From positions 11,943 to 75,942 of the forward strand of contig CAZUVM010000004.1 of NCBI GenBank assembly GCA_964623885.1: DNA of 64,000 nucleotides, read 5' to 3'. Positions 43,301-50,243 of the stretch are shown piece after piece (the first letter of the stretch is position 1; every line of letters begins with the position of its first letter). The DNA comes from CAZUVM01 sp964623885. Lineage in GTDB: Bacteria > Verrucomicrobiota > Verrucomicrobiia > Limisphaerales > UBA8199. The notes beneath the pieces were generated by a model. It was not told the origin of the DNA. It made no database searches and saw only the letters and a list, made by a program, of their open reading frames with translations. A program made the translations under genes and the position numbers.

Positions 43301-43529
43301 GTGTTCGCTTTGAAGCCCCGTCATTGGCATCGTTGCCGGAATCGAAGTCGATGTAACGGAGGGAGCCGGCGGGTTTGAACTCGAACGGGTGTGGCGCCCA
43401 TTCGAGGTCGCCGGTCGGCAGGACTTTGGCTTGAGGTTCCTGCCAGGACCAGTGAGCGGTGGCGGCTTGAGTGCAGGTGAGCCCAAAGCCCACAATCAAC
43501 AAGATCGAAATGCGAACGAAAGTTTGCAT
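40347..43529 (-). CDS. Secreted right-handed beta-helix protein with C-terminal LamG domain
   Basis: The 1060-residue protein has a signal peptide (LLIVGFGLTCTQAATA). Residues ~55-130 (YIDFDSGNDANDGASKRTPW) are the start of a pectate-lyase-like beta-helix, with repeated ladder motifs such as DHCAFEHVHKGIRLKA, IEDNTFSDADSGGIELA and VLRNRFDHIGL. Residues ~870-1040 form a concanavalin-A/LamG-like domain (WTKGALHFNGTNQYAVLSN, INDGKWHHIIAETDR, IYLDGKLSVSG). Such proteins bind or cleave polysaccharides; no catalytic residues are assigned. It is upstream of the GMC/subunit-3 pair on the same strand (89-bp gap), suggesting a sugar-degrading and oxidising locus. Confidence 0.85.
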   Translation of the reverse strand: MQTFVRISILLIVGFGLTCTQAATAHWSWQEPQAKVLPTGDLEWAPHPFEFKPAGSLRYIDFDSGNDANDGASKRTPWKHQPWDPNATSQAKACRGPHTYIFKQGVTYRGELDANESGTAENPIVLTRDPSWGSGPAVICGSEIVTNWKQGADNPLIPESEKVWFVDLDWAPRLVWMLGQNGEVTRLVLARTPNWHITNPDDIKSEWWTWKNPDKPFDNYATINGQRRHLAFDLEHINTNQPQEFYAGAIVWTTKGWVMGNPFPARVLAVDREKGSLVFPGQWGGEPSYKIIRGCQYYLEDKPQYLDSPGEFWFDKRGNGGRLYLRLPGDLDPNTAHIEVAKRIHMLESRGMSHVHVNGLTFRFPNVYWNLVAAPYWVSHESLDVQPGCVRLLGSGSDIKVDHCAFEHVHKGIRLKALGREDAIDRVVIEDNTFSDADSGGIELADSTTYGDVSPPMGRLYDVRVLRNRFDHIGLRPDLFDQGVALEVEYAQTAEVAGNIFDRICAQGIDVHGAKASGAATDRPFTRILIHHNKAVDTLINVDDFGGIETWQGGPAYVYDNISGNPGGYRSWDHELNPNAENRFGHAYYLDGAFKNYYFNNIAWGKSKGPTGKLANTSAFQEIISYQNTFFNNTVFNFVTGSRRQEPQAGRVKFLGNVWQSMGLRVFRDADPARTAKAGLQAHAQPPHEQFALETDAYTRNVFYDIGDSFGVLEPSGRWLQTFEDFRSALEQYRPLAADVGLTATQPTLRDAAAHDFRPARNSAAHGLGAKVFVPWSLYETVAEWNFCSIPADPARILDEHWCMSPYYTGRDDYRKVPTYPLKCVNVSLDDFQRGPLENWTKGALHFNGTNQYAVLSNADIMHPISLDARGRNEHLTRTVTGAELSSPQIYTNNFLIEVFFKTVPGLADAVIVQKMNSAGWGLRVNESGQATLITKSAAANVSLASHARINDGKWHHIIAETDRATKFSIYLDGKLSVSGPGLHPAVSLENDADLYVGGSAAGHYFNGAIDFLRIARGTLADSGTTIEELYAWEFNGPFLDDFTGHRRPADGGCAGALSQ

Positions 43530-43617
43530 GTCAGCTCGGACCGGCGCTTGACATCGTATATCAATGACGGGTGCAGTTACACGAAAAACTCACGACCAAG
43601 TCTGCAGGAATGGAAGT

Positions 43618-43682
43618 CTCGCAGGCTTGGAAGCCTGCGAGACTGCAGAGTCCTTTCGGACGGTCACCAAGGTCTGCGCTAC
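43618..43682. repeat. Palindromic repeat, family A, copy 3 (diverged)
   Basis: CTCGCAGGCTT-GGA-AGCCTGCGAG forms a perfect hairpin at 43618-43640, then GACTGCAGAGTC and an altered 3' half ending GGTCTGCGCTAC. It lies in the 206-bp gap between the divergent beta-helix gene and the M20-like gene, so it could influence both promoters. Confidence 0.7.
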
Positions 43683-43735
43683 GAGATGGTTACTTTGGCG
43701 TTGCGTGGGGATCATCACGTTGCGAGGATTAGGTT

Positions 43736-45244
43736 ATGAATCCCTTAAACCGCCGATCATTCATCGGAACTGCCGCGGTGGGTGCGGCCACACTGGCGTT
43801 GCCAAAGAGGAGTTGGGGAGCGGCCAGCGAATTGGAGCCAATCCGCAATGAAATCCAGAAACAACACGACGCGTCAGTGCGCCGTTTGCAGGAATGGATT
43901 CACCAGCCATCGATCGCCGCCGAAAACCGGGGAATGTCCGAGGGCTGTGAGTTGATGATACGATTGTTGAAAGAAGCCGGCTTTCAGCAGGCGGTGCGTG
44001 TTCCAACGGATGGGCAGCCGGGAGTATTCGCCACTTTGGATGCAGGCGCGGCGCGGACGGTGGGTTTGTATTTCATGTACGATGTGAAGCAGGTGGATCC
44101 GGCGGAGTGGTCATCGCCGCCGTGGGACGCGGCTTTGGTGGACAGGCCTGGTTTGGGAAAGGTCGTTATCGGCCGCGGTGCGGTGAACCAGAAAGGACCC
44201 GAGGCGGCGATGCTATCGGCGCTGCATGCGATTCGCGGCGCTGGCGCGAAAATGCCGGTGAACCTCGTGCTGGTCGCGGAAGGCGAAGAAGAGATTGGCT
44301 CGCCACATTTCCCGCAGATCGTGAGTCGGTCGGAAGTGCAGTCGGCGCTGTCAAAGTGTTCGGGAATTTTTATGCCGGGCGCAGGTCAAGGGTTGGACGG
44401 GGTGGTCACGGTGAGTCTAGGAGCCAAAGGAGTGATAGAGCTGGAATTAGTATCAAGCGGCGAAAAGTGGGGGCGCGGCCCGCGTAGCGACATTCATTCT
44501 TCTAACAAAGCGCGGGTGGACAGTCCCGCCTGGCACCTAGTGGAAGCGCTGGCCACGCTGGTTTCGAAGGACGGCAACGTACCGGCGATCGACGGTTTTG
44601 CCGATGCCGCGCTTCCGATTAGCGCGGAGGAAAAGAAGATGATCGCCGAGGCAGCGCGGCGCATGGACGAAGCGGAGGCCAAGAAGTTGTTGAGTGTCCA
44701 TCATTGGGTCAATGATGTGAGCTGGACGGAATCCCTGGAGCGATTGGTTTCGTTGCCGACGGTGAATATCGAGGGACTAGTCGGCGGTTACACCGGGCCG
44801 GGAGGCAAGACGATTCTACCGCATCGGGCGGTCGCGAAAATGGATTTGAGGCTGGTGCCGAATATGACAGCGAAAGGGGCGCTGGAAGCGCTGAAGCAAC
44901 ACTTAGAGAAGCGGGGTTACGCGGACATCGAGGTGAACATGACGGGCGGGTACGATCCGACCAGCACACCGGCTGACTCGGCTTTGATTCGGGCGGAGAT
45001 TGCGGTTTATCGCCGCCACAAGATTGAACCGGTGATGTGGCCGCGCAACGCGGGGTCGTGGCCTGGGTACGTGTTCACTGGGGCGCCGCTCCGGCTGGCT
45101 GCCGGGCATTTCGGTTTAGGGCACGGTAGTGGGGCCCATGCACCTAACGAATACTTTGTGATCGAATCAGCAAATCCGAAATTGGAGGGGCTGGACGGGG
45201 CAGTGTTTTCGTTTGTGGAGTATTTGTACGAACTGGCGGCTTAG
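43736..45244 (+). CDS. M20-family metallohydrolase-like protein with altered metal ligands
   Basis: The 502-residue protein starts with a twin-arginine signal (RRSFIGTAAVGAATLALP). The M20 blocks are present: YFMYDVKQVDPAEWSSPPW (usually Gly-His-Tyr-Asp), GRGAVNQKGPEAA (usually GRGASDDKG), VAEGEEEIGSP and a late GSGAHAPNEYF. Compared with canonical M20 enzymes, the first-metal His is Met and the bridging Asp is Asn, while the Glu pair and final His remain. It may bind one metal or none, or form a distinct subgroup. An annotation as aminoacyl/dipeptidyl peptidase would be too confident. Confidence 0.82.
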   Translation: MNPLNRRSFIGTAAVGAATLALPKRSWGAASELEPIRNEIQKQHDASVRRLQEWIHQPSIAAENRGMSEGCELMIRLLKEAGFQQAVRVPTDGQPGVFATLDAGAARTVGLYFMYDVKQVDPAEWSSPPWDAALVDRPGLGKVVIGRGAVNQKGPEAAMLSALHAIRGAGAKMPVNLVLVAEGEEEIGSPHFPQIVSRSEVQSALSKCSGIFMPGAGQGLDGVVTVSLGAKGVIELELVSSGEKWGRGPRSDIHSSNKARVDSPAWHLVEALATLVSKDGNVPAIDGFADAALPISAEEKKMIAEAARRMDEAEAKKLLSVHHWVNDVSWTESLERLVSLPTVNIEGLVGGYTGPGGKTILPHRAVAKMDLRLVPNMTAKGALEALKQHLEKRGYADIEVNMTGGYDPTSTPADSALIRAEIAVYRRHKIEPVMWPRNAGSWPGYVFTGAPLRLAAGHFGLGHGSGAHAPNEYFVIESANPKLEGLDGAVFSFVEYLYELAA

Positions 45245-45311
45245 GTGGGTGACCAAACGGACAGAAGATTACGATTATGATTACGATTAGGATTGAGGGG
45301 GGGATGTTGCC

Positions 45312-45710
45312 CTAGATCGTGCGGGACTTAGGTGGACGGATGGGGACGGGGCGGCCGGGCTCAGCGACGGCCACATAGACGACCTCAGCCTGGGTGACGC
45401 GGACGGTTCGGTGCGGCGGCGCGGCGCGCTTAGCTTCGACGGTGACGCGGATGGTGATGGAGGTATTGCCGATGCGGACTAGATCGGCATAAAAGCTGAC
45501 GAGGTCGCCAACAAAAACAGGCTGGATAAACTTAACTTCGTGCATAGCGACGGTGACCAATTGGCGTTCAGTATGCCGTTGAGCCTCGACTACTCCGGCC
45601 TGGTCGATGTAGCTGAGAATGATGCCGCCGAAGATGGTGCCCATAGGATTGGTGTCGCGCGGCATCATCACGACGCGAATAGCGGGCTCAAAGCGAGTTT
45701 GATTGGCCAT
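45312..45710 (-). CDS. Hotdog-fold acyl-CoA thioesterase
   Basis: From ATG 45710 the protein has 132 residues (an in-frame TTG at 45719 would give 135). MMPRDTNPMGTIFGGIILSYI is the YciA/acyl-CoA thioesterase core, with catalytic Asp in YIDQAG; MHEVKFIQPVFVGDLVSFYA follows. It hydrolyses acyl-CoA, probably medium or long chain. The C-terminal Pro/Arg tail (GRPVPIRPPKSRTI) is extra. It is the last gene of the minus-strand run below ThuA. The 67-bp gap to the M20-like gene contains only a GATTA/GATTAC-like simple repeat. Confidence 0.9.
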   Translation of the reverse strand: MANQTRFEPAIRVVMMPRDTNPMGTIFGGIILSYIDQAGVVEAQRHTERQLVTVAMHEVKFIQPVFVGDLVSFYADLVRIGNTSITIRVTVEAKRAAPPHRTVRVTQAEVVYVAVAEPGRPVPIRPPKSRTI

Positions 45711-45730
45711 AGGTAGCAAAATCCAGCCAG

Positions 45731-46678
45731 TTACTGATGTTCAGCTTCGGTGCTGCGGTCGCGTTTACCAACGATCCAGTCGAAGGTCACGTTTACCCGA
45801 GGCCTGGCGGCAAGGTAGCTTGGGGAGCTGCCGGAGAGATCGACTCTTGGAGGCTCAACATCGAAGTCGAGCATCGAAAGCGAGTTGGTACCCGAGATCT
45901 TAAAGGCCGTCTGATCCAGAGGTAGAACGGTGACCGGGATAGTGATGGTGTTGGTGATGCCGGCAATCGCAAGTTTACCGGTGGCGTCGAAATGAAAGGG
46001 CGGGACATTATTACTGGCCGGAGCCGAAACGAATTCATCAAGGTAGAATGTGATTCGTTCGGAGGCATTTGTGCCGGCTTTGAGGTGAGCGTAAACGATT
46101 TCATCCATCGAATCGCTGAAAGGTTTGCCCTCGTCGTCGATGCTCTTAAGCGAACGAATGGGGACGAATGCTTCGGCGCGGGCATCCACTTTGACCGGTT
46201 TCATTTTTTGGCTAGCTCGAGAAGGGAAATCGTGTCCGAACTCGAAGTAACCGCCGATGACGAGGCTTTGGAGCCGCCATCGAGTGTGGATGATATTCGC
46301 CGTGCCTTCGACCGTGATTTTGGAGCCGGGGCGCATGGTAAGCCGTCCAGTAACAGAAGTGAGCAATGCTACCTGCTGGACGGCCCCGGCGGGAGTTTGT
46401 TGTCCGGGTGATTGCTGCAGGGATGGTTCGGACCGGGTTTCGTTAATGCGGAAACTGGCCTCGGCCAAATCCGTGCGCGATTTGGCTATTACGATTTTGG
46501 ATGCGGGTCGATGCTCCGGTTCGGCGGTGTTGTCCGCTTGTGTCTGTTCCTGGCGGTTGAAACCCGCGGCGGTCGCAGGGGAATGAGTGGTGGTGCAACT
46601 CCGTGAAAACGCCAGCAGGGCAATTACCGCGCAGGCGCCCGCGAGTGAGCCAATCGCTGTTTGGGCGCGCGTTTGCAT
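45731..46678 (-). CDS. YceI-family protein with long N-terminal region
   Basis: The 315-residue protein has an N-terminal membrane or signal segment (LAGACAVIALLAFSRSC) and a ~75-residue low-complexity linker before the YceI domain (about residues 115-305). The domain reads VEGTANIIHTRWRLQSLVIG, FVPIRSLKSIDDEG, FHFDATGKLAIAGITN and VNVTFDWIVG. YceI proteins are lipocalin-like periplasmic proteins binding isoprenoid or polar lipids. It is clearly a paralogue of the neighbouring YceI gene (see IPVRSLKSVEDNG there). The two are separated by 62 bp. Confidence 0.88.
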   Translation of the reverse strand: MQTRAQTAIGSLAGACAVIALLAFSRSCTTTHSPATAAGFNRQEQTQADNTAEPEHRPASKIVIAKSRTDLAEASFRINETRSEPSLQQSPGQQTPAGAVQQVALLTSVTGRLTMRPGSKITVEGTANIIHTRWRLQSLVIGGYFEFGHDFPSRASQKMKPVKVDARAEAFVPIRSLKSIDDEGKPFSDSMDEIVYAHLKAGTNASERITFYLDEFVSAPASNNVPPFHFDATGKLAIAGITNTITIPVTVLPLDQTAFKISGTNSLSMLDFDVEPPRVDLSGSSPSYLAARPRVNVTFDWIVGKRDRSTEAEHQ

Positions 46679-46740
46679 GGTTCAGCAACGCGGACATGGG
46701 TCGGCGCGCAGCGCGGAACCGCTCTTCCGACCACGATCTG

Positions 46741-47427
46741 CTACTTAGCTGGAGCGGGTGTCGTGCGCGGGGCGACCATCCACGTAAAAATCAGCTTCAC
46801 CTCGTCGCCGGTTTTGAGGGCGCCGAGAGCGATCTTAGGAGCCGGCGGTTCGATTTTGAAATCGGTCATTTTAACGGAAGTCGAGCCGGTGATTTTGAGC
46901 GCTTTGTTGCCCAGCGGCAGGACGTTTACCGGCATCGTGATGGCATTGGTAACACCAGCCACTGCGAGGTCACCTTTGGCTTCAAAGACATAAGGATCAT
47001 CTTTGGTTTTCGCGGGTTCCTTGAGCGTTAGATCCGTGAGGTGAAACATAATGCGGGCGGACATATTGGTATCGGCCCGAAGGTGCTGGTACATGACATC
47101 GTCCATGGCGTCGCTGTAAGGGGTGCCATTGTCTTCAACGCTCTTGAGCGAGCGAACGGGAATGAAGGGATCGGCATGGGCATCAACCTTGCCCGGAGCA
47201 ACTGTCTGGCCGGGCTCAGTGGGAAAATTCGGGCCCGCTTCAAAGGAACCGGCGATGATAGGGCTTTCGACCTGCCAATGGGTATGGATCATATTGGCGG
47301 TGCCTTCGATGCGCATTTTGCTGCCCGGCTTCATACCGAATCTGGTCATGGGCTCGGCGGCGCGAGCGCTTAAGCCGGCAAGGAGCGGTAAAACAAGGCT
47401 GGCAGCAATCAAAGTTCGAATTTTCAT
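46741..47427 (-). CDS. Periplasmic YceI-family protein
   Basis: From ATG 47427 the protein has 228 residues, with a signal peptide (LIAASLVLPLLAGLSARA). The YceI barrel is seen in MRIEGTANMIHTHWQVES, FIPVRSLKSVEDNGTPYSD, VFEAKGDLAVAGVTNAITM and VKLIFTWMVAP. It binds a hydrophobic ligand in the periplasm (family knowledge). It is a paralogue of the next gene downstream; this copy lacks the long N-terminal linker. It lies between the Gfo/Idh/MocA gene (53 bp) and the second YceI gene in one minus-strand run. Confidence 0.92.
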   Translation of the reverse strand: MKIRTLIAASLVLPLLAGLSARAAEPMTRFGMKPGSKMRIEGTANMIHTHWQVESPIIAGSFEAGPNFPTEPGQTVAPGKVDAHADPFIPVRSLKSVEDNGTPYSDAMDDVMYQHLRADTNMSARIMFHLTDLTLKEPAKTKDDPYVFEAKGDLAVAGVTNAITMPVNVLPLGNKALKITGSTSVKMTDFKIEPPAPKIALGALKTGDEVKLIFTWMVAPRTTPAPAK

Positions 47428-47480
47428 GTGGGTAATTATTAGCTGAAGTAAATGCTCACGCAAGGTTTCGATGCGACGAT

Positions 47481-48869
47481 TCAACCTAACTCATATAGAT
47501 CAGGCTTCCACTCGACCCGTTTGCCGGTGTTCACCGCCTCGTTGGCTTTGACGGCGATTACGGCCGATTGGTAGCCATCGAGATAACCAGCGACCGGCCG
47601 GCGCGGCACTTTGGCGACCTGCTCATTAATCAGCGCGACGTCGTCGCCGAGCGCCATTTTATTGTCTTCAACGGCCTTGCTGAGGTCGTCGGAATTGAGC
47701 AGGAACCGCTGCAAAGCGACATAGAGGGGCGCTGCTTTGACCGCTTGTTCCTGGGCCAGGGCTTCGCTGGGCGGGGTGGACTTGCTGGCACCGGCCACGA
47801 GCGCAATACCGGTATCTTTATAAAAGGTCTGTTTGGCGGCGTAAACTTCCCAACCGAGCAACGGCGAATCCACTTCTTTAAACAACCAGGCCTTGCCATC
47901 GCGCATCATAACGGCGGCGTTGCTGCCGTACATCATTTCGTATTCGCCATCGAAAGAATTAGCGAGGGTCGCATCGTAAACCATGTTGATGCCGCCGGGG
48001 AATTCGAGCACGACCTGGGCGGTATCGGGCACGTCGCGGTCGTCTTCATTCCAGAGGTTAATGGCGCCAAAGCCGCTGGCGGCATGGGGCAACGCATTCA
48101 GGAACCATGTGGCCTGGTCGATTGGGTGAATGCCCAACTCGCCCACCAAACCGAGCGAGGTGGTTTTGTAAAGCCGCCAATTGAGGGCCTTCTCGCGCTC
48201 GGGATTGGGGGAGATGGCGCGCCAGCTTTGTTTTCTATGCCACTGTGAACGCGCCATGACGGATTTGCCAAGAGCGCCGGAGCGGATAAAGGGCAGCAGG
48301 AAGTGGCGTTGAGGATCGGCGCGCATTTGCAAGCCGGCCTGAAAAATCTGCTGCGGTTTGGCTTTCGCAGCCAGGGCAATGGTTTTGGCGTCGTCGATGG
48401 TGTTGGCCAGCGGAGCTTCGCAATAGACGTGCTTGCCTGCCTGGAGTGCTGCCAAAACCAAATCTTTATGCTGGTGCGTCGGCGTGGCGACGATGACGCA
48501 GGGGATGTCCTTGTTTTCGAGGATGGTTTTGTAATCGGGAGTTTGAACGGCGCCGGGAGCGACGGAGGCGGAACGGCGCAGGAATGCAGGATAGGTGTCG
48601 CAAATCGCGGCAACCTCTGGCATGACCCATTCATCGACCTGCCCGATTTTAGCCAGCGTCGCCAGCAATTCACGGCCCCAGGCCCCCAAGCCGATTACGG
48701 CAACCTTGACAGTTTTTTTGGGGCGCTTGGGTTCGGCGGCGGGCTCGTTGGTTTGAGCAACTAGCTCGACGCCGCCGAGCATGGCCATCATGGTGGCGAT
48801 AGAACCGCCGCGCAGGAAATCGCGGCGATTGAAATCCGCGGCACCGCTTTGATTTTCAGCATTAGTCAT
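47481..48869 (-). CDS. Twin-arginine-exported Gfo/Idh/MocA-family oxidoreductase
   Basis: From ATG 48869 the protein has 462 residues. A twin-arginine signal (NRRDFLRGGSIATMMAML) precedes the Rossmann domain VKVAVIGLGAWGRELLATL near residue 65. The family motif CEAPLANTIDDAKTIA supplies the usual EKP-type region (here EAP), and GELGIHPIDQATWFL the C-terminal substrate-side block. The family oxidises or reduces sugars and related polyols, often with tightly bound NAD(P). Exported members with this signal are common in Verrucomicrobiota and Planctomycetota. It begins 35 bp after the ThuA gene. Confidence 0.92.
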   Translation of the reverse strand: MTNAENQSGAADFNRRDFLRGGSIATMMAMLGGVELVAQTNEPAAEPKRPKKTVKVAVIGLGAWGRELLATLAKIGQVDEWVMPEVAAICDTYPAFLRRSASVAPGAVQTPDYKTILENKDIPCVIVATPTHQHKDLVLAALQAGKHVYCEAPLANTIDDAKTIALAAKAKPQQIFQAGLQMRADPQRHFLLPFIRSGALGKSVMARSQWHRKQSWRAISPNPEREKALNWRLYKTTSLGLVGELGIHPIDQATWFLNALPHAASGFGAINLWNEDDRDVPDTAQVVLEFPGGINMVYDATLANSFDGEYEMMYGSNAAVMMRDGKAWLFKEVDSPLLGWEVYAAKQTFYKDTGIALVAGASKSTPPSEALAQEQAVKAAPLYVALQRFLLNSDDLSKAVEDNKMALGDDVALINEQVAKVPRRPVAGYLDGYQSAVIAVKANEAVNTGKRVEWKPDLYELG

Positions 48870-48904
48870 AGAAGACAAATAGAGATGCCGTGAAGGCATC
48901 AGGC

Positions 48905-49795
48905 TCATTCGATTTTCTGGGGCTTCACATTCCATTGCTCAAGGCCCAAAGCCCATTTAATCCCATTAAGGATGTGCTGTTGATAGGCCTCGGCAACTTC
49001 CTTGGGGTTTTTGCGATCCGGCCAGTTGGGATCCCAGACGTCCTCACGATGTCCAAGGGAGGTGTAGAAGACGCGGCCCTTGCCGAATTCTTTGCACCAG
49101 GAAATGGGATAATCACCCGGGGTTTTGTTGTTAGGATGCTTATCGAGCGTGAGCAGGCCGTGCACTTTCGTGCGGTCGAATTTCTGAAATTGGTAGATTT
49201 CATCAAAGACTTTCCAATCGGCCGGGATATGGCGGCAAGCGGGGCATTCTTTGTCTTCGTTGATGGGATCGACCTGCACCTGGGCGCCGTGCTGTTTGAA
49301 TTCGGCGCCGACCATATCGAGGTAAGGCTCGAAATGGTGGAAGGTGTCCCCGGCGGCATGCATGCCGACGAAACCTTTTCCGGATTTCACCCAATCAATG
49401 AACGCCTGGGGATCGGGCAAGGGGAGGTCCCCGGTGGTGTTGGCGAAGATCACGGCATCATAATTCTTGAGCGCCTCGGGGCTCATTTTTTCAGACAGCA
49501 CCTGCTTGATGGCGGCATTGACCTTGTCCTTGTCCGGCTTGCCGTCATCGCCCCGGAACTGGGGGTCATTGGGCTCGACGCGCGCGTAGTCTACTGTAAA
49601 AGCGTCACTCTGGGTGCCCAATTGCGCAATGATTTTTTCGGCCGTGGCAATTGAGCTGTGGCGGAACCCGGTGGTGGTGGTAACCACCAGGACTTTTTTC
49701 GGGGCAGCCAAAGCGGAAGTTGACAGGGCGAAGGTGCCGGCGATAAACGCGGCACAAAACAGTCCGACTGATAGACCCATATTCGTTATTTTCAT
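48905..49795 (-). CDS. Secreted ThuA-domain protein
   Basis: From ATG 49795 the protein has 296 residues with a signal peptide (AAFIAGTFALSTSALAA). The ThuA/DUF1080-associated fold is read from KVLVVTTTTGFRHSSIATAE, AVIFANTTGDLPLPDPQAFI, WVKSGKGFVGMHAAGDTFHH and GRVFYTSLGHREDVW. ThuA-type proteins are glutamine-amidotransferase-like and linked to trehalose or related sugar metabolism; the reaction is not established. It is the first gene of the minus-strand run with Gfo/Idh/MocA. Confidence 0.92.
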   Translation of the reverse strand: MKITNMGLSVGLFCAAFIAGTFALSTSALAAPKKVLVVTTTTGFRHSSIATAEKIIAQLGTQSDAFTVDYARVEPNDPQFRGDDGKPDKDKVNAAIKQVLSEKMSPEALKNYDAVIFANTTGDLPLPDPQAFIDWVKSGKGFVGMHAAGDTFHHFEPYLDMVGAEFKQHGAQVQVDPINEDKECPACRHIPADWKVFDEIYQFQKFDRTKVHGLLTLDKHPNNKTPGDYPISWCKEFGKGRVFYTSLGHREDVWDPNWPDRKNPKEVAEAYQQHILNGIKWALGLEQWNVKPQKIE

Positions 49796-49871
49796 AATGA
49801 TAATGCGCCGCCAAACTAATTCTGCTGAATCGTTTGACTCGCGCACCCCGGATAAAATTCATTTTTGCACC

Positions 49872-49902
49872 TTGGGTCAAGGGCCAAATCCGGGCCTATA
49901 AT
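49872..49902 (+). promoter_or_regulatory. Possible promoter for the zinc-ribbon/PAS-kinase operon
   Basis: A TATAAT at 49897-49902 with TTGGGT at 49872-49877 (19-bp spacer, longer than optimal) lies about 340 nt upstream of the gene at 50244. The long leader region 49903-50243 contains a purine run (GAACGAGGACGAGGACGAGA, about 49997-50016) but no recognised RNA fold. Confidence 0.35.
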
Positions 49903-50243
49903 GAAAACCTAACGAAAGGGGGTAGAACCACGCAATACACAGCGCAGCAGAGCCGCAACCAAAAGGGGAGGCCAATTGAATTCATTGGAGGAAGAGAACG
50001 AGGACGAGGACGAGAGTTTGCGCAGGCCGAGGAAACTTTCATGGATAGTAGTACGACACGAAAGGAACTAAGGCATAGGCGTCTTTTTTACCTGGCGTGG
50101 TGATAGATGGGCTGACGGCCGGATTGGTTCACCCGGTTCGGCGGGGAGAGGTTTTCGACCGTCTACTGACTTGACTCAGCGTAAGGGGGGTGCTGTAAAT
50201 AGCAGTGGAGCACCGGTGCCTGAAGCGGTGACCACATTAGTTT

